From an uncultured Lachnospiraceae bacterium (GTDB lineage: Bacteria > Bacillota > Clostridia > Lachnospirales > Lachnospiraceae), in the NCBI GenBank assembly GCA_947178125.1, contig CAMWXB010000034.1, forward strand, positions 1 to 44,884: a stretch of 44,884 nt of DNA, in the 5' to 3' direction. This document shows positions 42,693 through 44,884 of this stretch, in pieces. Numbering within the stretch: the first letter of the stretch is position 1; every line of letters starts with the position of its first letter. Under the pieces are notes generated by a model. That model saw nothing but the letters and a program-made list of their open reading frames with translations, was not told the DNA's origin and made no database searches. Position numbers and translations under genes: made by a program.

Positions 42693-43333
42693 AAAAAACT
42701 GATTTGAAGAAACTACGAAAAGAAATGGAAAAGGAACTGACTGCCAAACGGTACGAGCATACATTATGTGTTGCTTATACGGCGGCGGCCCTTGCAATGG
42801 TGCATGGTGCGGATACGGACAGCGCTATGACTGCAGGAATGCTGCATGATTGTGCAAAATGTCTTTCCGTCAAAAAACTGATTTCTATCTGTAAGAAAAA
42901 TAATCTGCCAATATCGGAAGTGGAGATGCAGAATCCAGCCGCACTTTTACATGCAAAAGCCGGCAGTTTCCTTGCACAGGACAAATACGGCATTGAAGAC
43001 CCTGATATTTTAAATGCAATCCGTTATCATACGACAGGGCGCCCCGATATGAGCAGGTTGGAGAAAATACTGTATATCGCGGATTATATTGAGCCGGGAA
43101 GAAAGCAGGCGGCTAATCTCGGGCTGATACGCAGGCTGGCGTTTCAGGATTTGGATGGGGCGCTTTTTAAGATATTGGAAGATACGCTGTCTTATCTACA
43201 GTCGATGACAGGACATATGGATGCAGCAGCGCAGACCGACCCCCTTGACCCGATGACAAAAGAAACTTACGAATATTACAAAAAATCGAGAGCCCGCGCA
43301 CTCCATTCAGAGAATGCTGCGCATTCTCTTTGA
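42689..43333 (+). CDS. yqeK: YqeK family HD-domain phosphohydrolase (Ap4A hydrolase type)
   Basis: The product has 214 residues. HD-domain residues are RYEHTLCVAYTAAALAMVHG, GMLHDCAKCL, a histidine in HAKAGSFLA, IRYHTTGRPDM and YIADYIEPGRK. These define YqeK, which splits diadenosine tetraphosphate symmetrically to two ADP. It overlaps nadD by 4 nt, the usual order nadD-yqeK-rsfS. It has 15-20 residues of extra basic C terminus. Confidence 0.93.
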   Translation: MKKTDLKKLRKEMEKELTAKRYEHTLCVAYTAAALAMVHGADTDSAMTAGMLHDCAKCLSVKKLISICKKNNLPISEVEMQNPAALLHAKAGSFLAQDKYGIEDPDILNAIRYHTTGRPDMSRLEKILYIADYIEPGRKQAANLGLIRRLAFQDLDGALFKILEDTLSYLQSMTGHMDAAAQTDPLDPMTKETYEYYKKSRARALHSENAAHSL

Positions 43334-43363
43334 AATAATTTTATGCTGAAAGAAGGAAAATGT

Positions 43364-43711
43364 ATGGATTCAAAAGAAATGGCAAAGCTGGCAGTCGAAG
43401 CATTGGAAGATAAAAAGGCTGAGGACATCAAAATTATTGACATCAGCCATATTTCAACGATTGCTGATTATTTTATCATTGCAAGCGGCACGAATAAAAG
43501 CCAGATACAATCGATGACCGATAATGTAGCTGAGAAACTCGGAAGGGCAGGGCATCCTGAGAAGCACATTGAAGGCTATCAGAATGCGAACTGGATTCTG
43601 ATGGATTTTCGTGATATCATCGTGCATATTTTTGATAAGGAAAACCTTTTATTCTATGATCTGGAACGCATCTGGCGTGACGGTATCCTGATTGAAAAAG
43701 AGAGTTTATAG
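43364..43711 (+). CDS. rsfS: ribosomal silencing factor RsfS
   Basis: The product has 115 residues from MDSKEMAKLAVEALEDKKAEDI, with IDISHISTIADYFIIASG, NVAEKLGRAGHPEKHIEG and WILMDFRDIIVHIF. It binds L14 and blocks subunit joining when nutrients are scarce. AAGGA lies 7 nt before the chosen ATG; the upstream in-frame ATG at 43343 lacks this. Confidence 0.95.
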   Translation: MDSKEMAKLAVEALEDKKAEDIKIIDISHISTIADYFIIASGTNKSQIQSMTDNVAEKLGRAGHPEKHIEGYQNANWILMDFRDIIVHIFDKENLLFYDLERIWRDGILIEKESL

Positions 43712-43724
43712 AAATCCTAAAAAT

Positions 43725-43758
43725 AATGGACTCCAACAGCTGTGTGTTGGGGTCCATT
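43725..43758. terminator. bidirectional terminator between rsfS and the DUF378 gene
   Basis: AATGGACTCCAACA pairs with TGTTGGGGTCCATT (one internal mismatch). The T run ATTATTTTTAGG appears on the minus strand after the stem, so it serves the DUF378 gene best; the plus-side run is weak. Confidence 0.75.
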
Positions 43759-43775
43759 AAATTCAGAGCAGTTTT

Positions 43776-43994
43776 CTATTGCGATTCTTTGGCGGCACCG
43801 CCTGCGTACATATAGAATGTGATAATATACAAACCGGCAATACCAACTACCGCATAGATAATTCTGGAAAGCCATGACATATTACCAAAAATAAAGGCTA
43901 CCAGGTCGAAACTAAAGAAACCAATCAATCCCCAGTTAATAGCGCCAATAATGGCAACTGTCAAAGCGAGATAATCTAATCCTTTATTGTTCAT
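43776..43994 (-). CDS. DUF378 small membrane protein
   Basis: The product has 72 residues from MNNKGLDYLALTVAIIGAIN. The start was taken at the third ATG (complement of 43994) because AAAGGGGA lies just upstream; two further in-frame ATGs lie upstream. Two hydrophobic segments are visible (about 8-30 and 42-62), with INWGLIGFFSFDLVAFIFG and YAVVGIAGLY, the DUF378 signature. The role is unknown; such proteins are often stress- or sporulation-associated. It is monocistronic, between two terminator or promoter regions. Confidence 0.9.
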   Translation of the reverse strand: MNNKGLDYLALTVAIIGAINWGLIGFFSFDLVAFIFGNMSWLSRIIYAVVGIAGLYIITFYMYAGGAAKESQ

Positions 43995-44139
43995 ATTCAT
44001 TCCCCTTTCCATAAGAATCGAAGGAAATCAATTCCATAAAATTTCTGAAAGTCCTGAAAGTCCATGTGCAAATTCCATAAAATCAATTTCCATCATCTAT
44101 TATTATTCCTTGCAAAAGGGTGTGTATACTGGAAATATT

Positions 44140-44757
44140 TTAGTGATACAAACGAAAGACGCCGAATACTTTTCCGAGAATCTGGCAATCATCTACAATG
44201 ATGGGGTCCATATAATCATTTTCCGGCTGTAAACGAATATGACCGTTTTCTTTATAAAAAGTTTTTACAGTAGCGGAATCGTCAATCAGAGCGACAACGG
44301 TATCGCCATTGTGCGCTGTATTGCAGGAATGTACAAAAATCTGATCGCCGCTGTAAATACCGGCATTGACCATAGAATCGCCTTTTACCTTTAATACAAA
44401 GGATTCTCCGGTCGGAACCATATCTGCAGGAACGGGGAAATAGCTCTCAATGTTTTCTTCTGCAAGAATCGGTGTGCCGGCAGCGACTTGTCCGATAACC
44501 GGAAGAGAGACCATTTCTGTACGAACCATCTGAAAATTATCGTCACAGATTTCAATTGCCCTCGGTTTGGTCGGGTCACGCCTGATATATCCATTCTTTT
44601 CCAGCGTTTCGAGATGCGAATGGACAGAAGAAGTAGACTTCAGCTGTACAGCCTCACAAATTTCACGAACAGCCGGCGGATATCCCTTCTTCAGAATTTC
44701 TTCTTTAATATAATCAAGAATTTCCTGTTGCTTCTTTGTAATCTTACCGTAACCCAT
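44140..44757 (-). CDS. lexA: LexA repressor
   Basis: The product has 205 residues. The N-terminal winged helix-turn-helix is [40 protein letters not shown]. The self-cleavage site is A93-G94 in VAAGTP. The serine-lysine dyad is S128 (GDSMVNAGI) and K165 (VKTFYKE). It represses SOS genes and cuts itself when bound to RecA filaments. GGGAGG precedes the ATG on the minus strand. SOS-box-like sites lie about 90-115 nt upstream, so self-repression is likely. Confidence 0.97.
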   Translation of the reverse strand: MGYGKITKKQQEILDYIKEEILKKGYPPAVREICEAVQLKSTSSVHSHLETLEKNGYIRRDPTKPRAIEICDDNFQMVRTEMVSLPVIGQVAAGTPILAEENIESYFPVPADMVPTGESFVLKVKGDSMVNAGIYSGDQIFVHSCNTAHNGDTVVALIDDSATVKTFYKENGHIRLQPENDYMDPIIVDDCQILGKVFGVFRLYH

Positions 44758-44819
44758 AAAAACCTCCCTTTTTATTCTTTCTAAAACAGCATCAAATTAT
44801 CTATTAAAAATTCTATTTT

Positions 44820-44872
44820 ATTCTACCACAAAAAAAAGAAAAAAGCAAACATATATTCAGAATATTTGTTCG
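44820..44872 (-). promoter_or_regulatory. lexA promoter with two abutting SOS-box-like sites
   Basis: On the minus strand, TTGCTT (complement of 44843-44848) and TAGAAT (complement of 44820-44825) are 17 nt apart. CAAACATATATTCA (44846-44859) and AGAATATTTGTTCG (44859-44872) each match 11 of 14 positions of the Firmicutes SOS box CGAACATATGTTCG. The first overlaps the -35. Confidence 0.6.
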
Positions 44873-44884
44873 ATTTATTTGCTG

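Overview
The window looks like a stretch of chromosome from a low-to-mid GC Firmicute of class Clostridia, most likely a Lachnospiraceae-type gut bacterium. The grounds are AGGAGG-type ribosome binding sites, a short HisG with HisZ, RecU, the sporulation protein YlbJ, LexA, and an L27 with the N-terminal extension removed by the cysteine protease Prp. No rRNA, tRNA, CRISPR array or complete insertion sequence was seen.

Layout. Positions 1-5111 are accessory. They hold a DUF5808-like gene cut by the left edge, two tandem paralogous secreted proteins (the first frameshifted by a run of nine G in its signal peptide), and two full copies plus a fragment of an Rpn-type PD-(D/E)XK nuclease gene. 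Positions 5226-10249 carry a degenerate EAL-HDOD protein, a small Xre regulator with a membrane partner, an unrecognised charged protein, a membrane GGDEF protein and a putative nuclease-fold/winged-helix protein. Positions 10348-16874 hold a type II topoisomerase pair (parE/parC-like) with a small membrane gene between them, then rsmD, coaD and a coiled-coil gene. Positions 16897-26717 hold a two-end-anchored amidase, ylbJ, an RsuA-HAD fusion, a YgiQ-type radical SAM protein, an SDR, an RluD-type pseudouridine synthase, recU and a CwlD-like amidase. Positions 26853-32069 are a partial histidine operon, hisZ-hisG-hisD-hisB-hisIE, whose last gene has an extra degenerate HisA/HisF-like domain. 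Positions 32170-43711 are a conserved housekeeping run: two radical-SAM-associated genes, RNase G, a Nudix hydrolase, a DUF6020-like membrane protein, rplU-prp-rpmA, obg, yhbY, nadD, yqeK and rsfS. A DUF378 gene and lexA lie on the minus strand at the right end.

The most interesting signal is a leader element found directly 5' of many functionally unrelated genes. The best copies precede the genes at 7430, 10348 (parE), 12876 (parC), 22792 (SDR), 25902 (amidase) and 30180 (hisB). Degenerate or tail-only versions precede coaD, recU, hisZ, hisD, the Nudix gene and obg. The typical order is one or two hairpins, then CAAATATCGCAG, then CTGAG, then GAAAGGCATGG, then the start codon. In the six best copies GCAG lies 26-32 nt before the start codon. 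It looks like a repeated translation-initiation or post-transcriptional control module that I cannot match to a named RNA family.

Other notable points are the likely phase-variable G tract, patchwork homogenisation of the Rpn copies, the RsuA-HAD fusion, the HisA/F-like pseudo-domain on HisIE, a highly structured hisD-hisB intergenic region, and two abutting SOS-box-like sites upstream of lexA.
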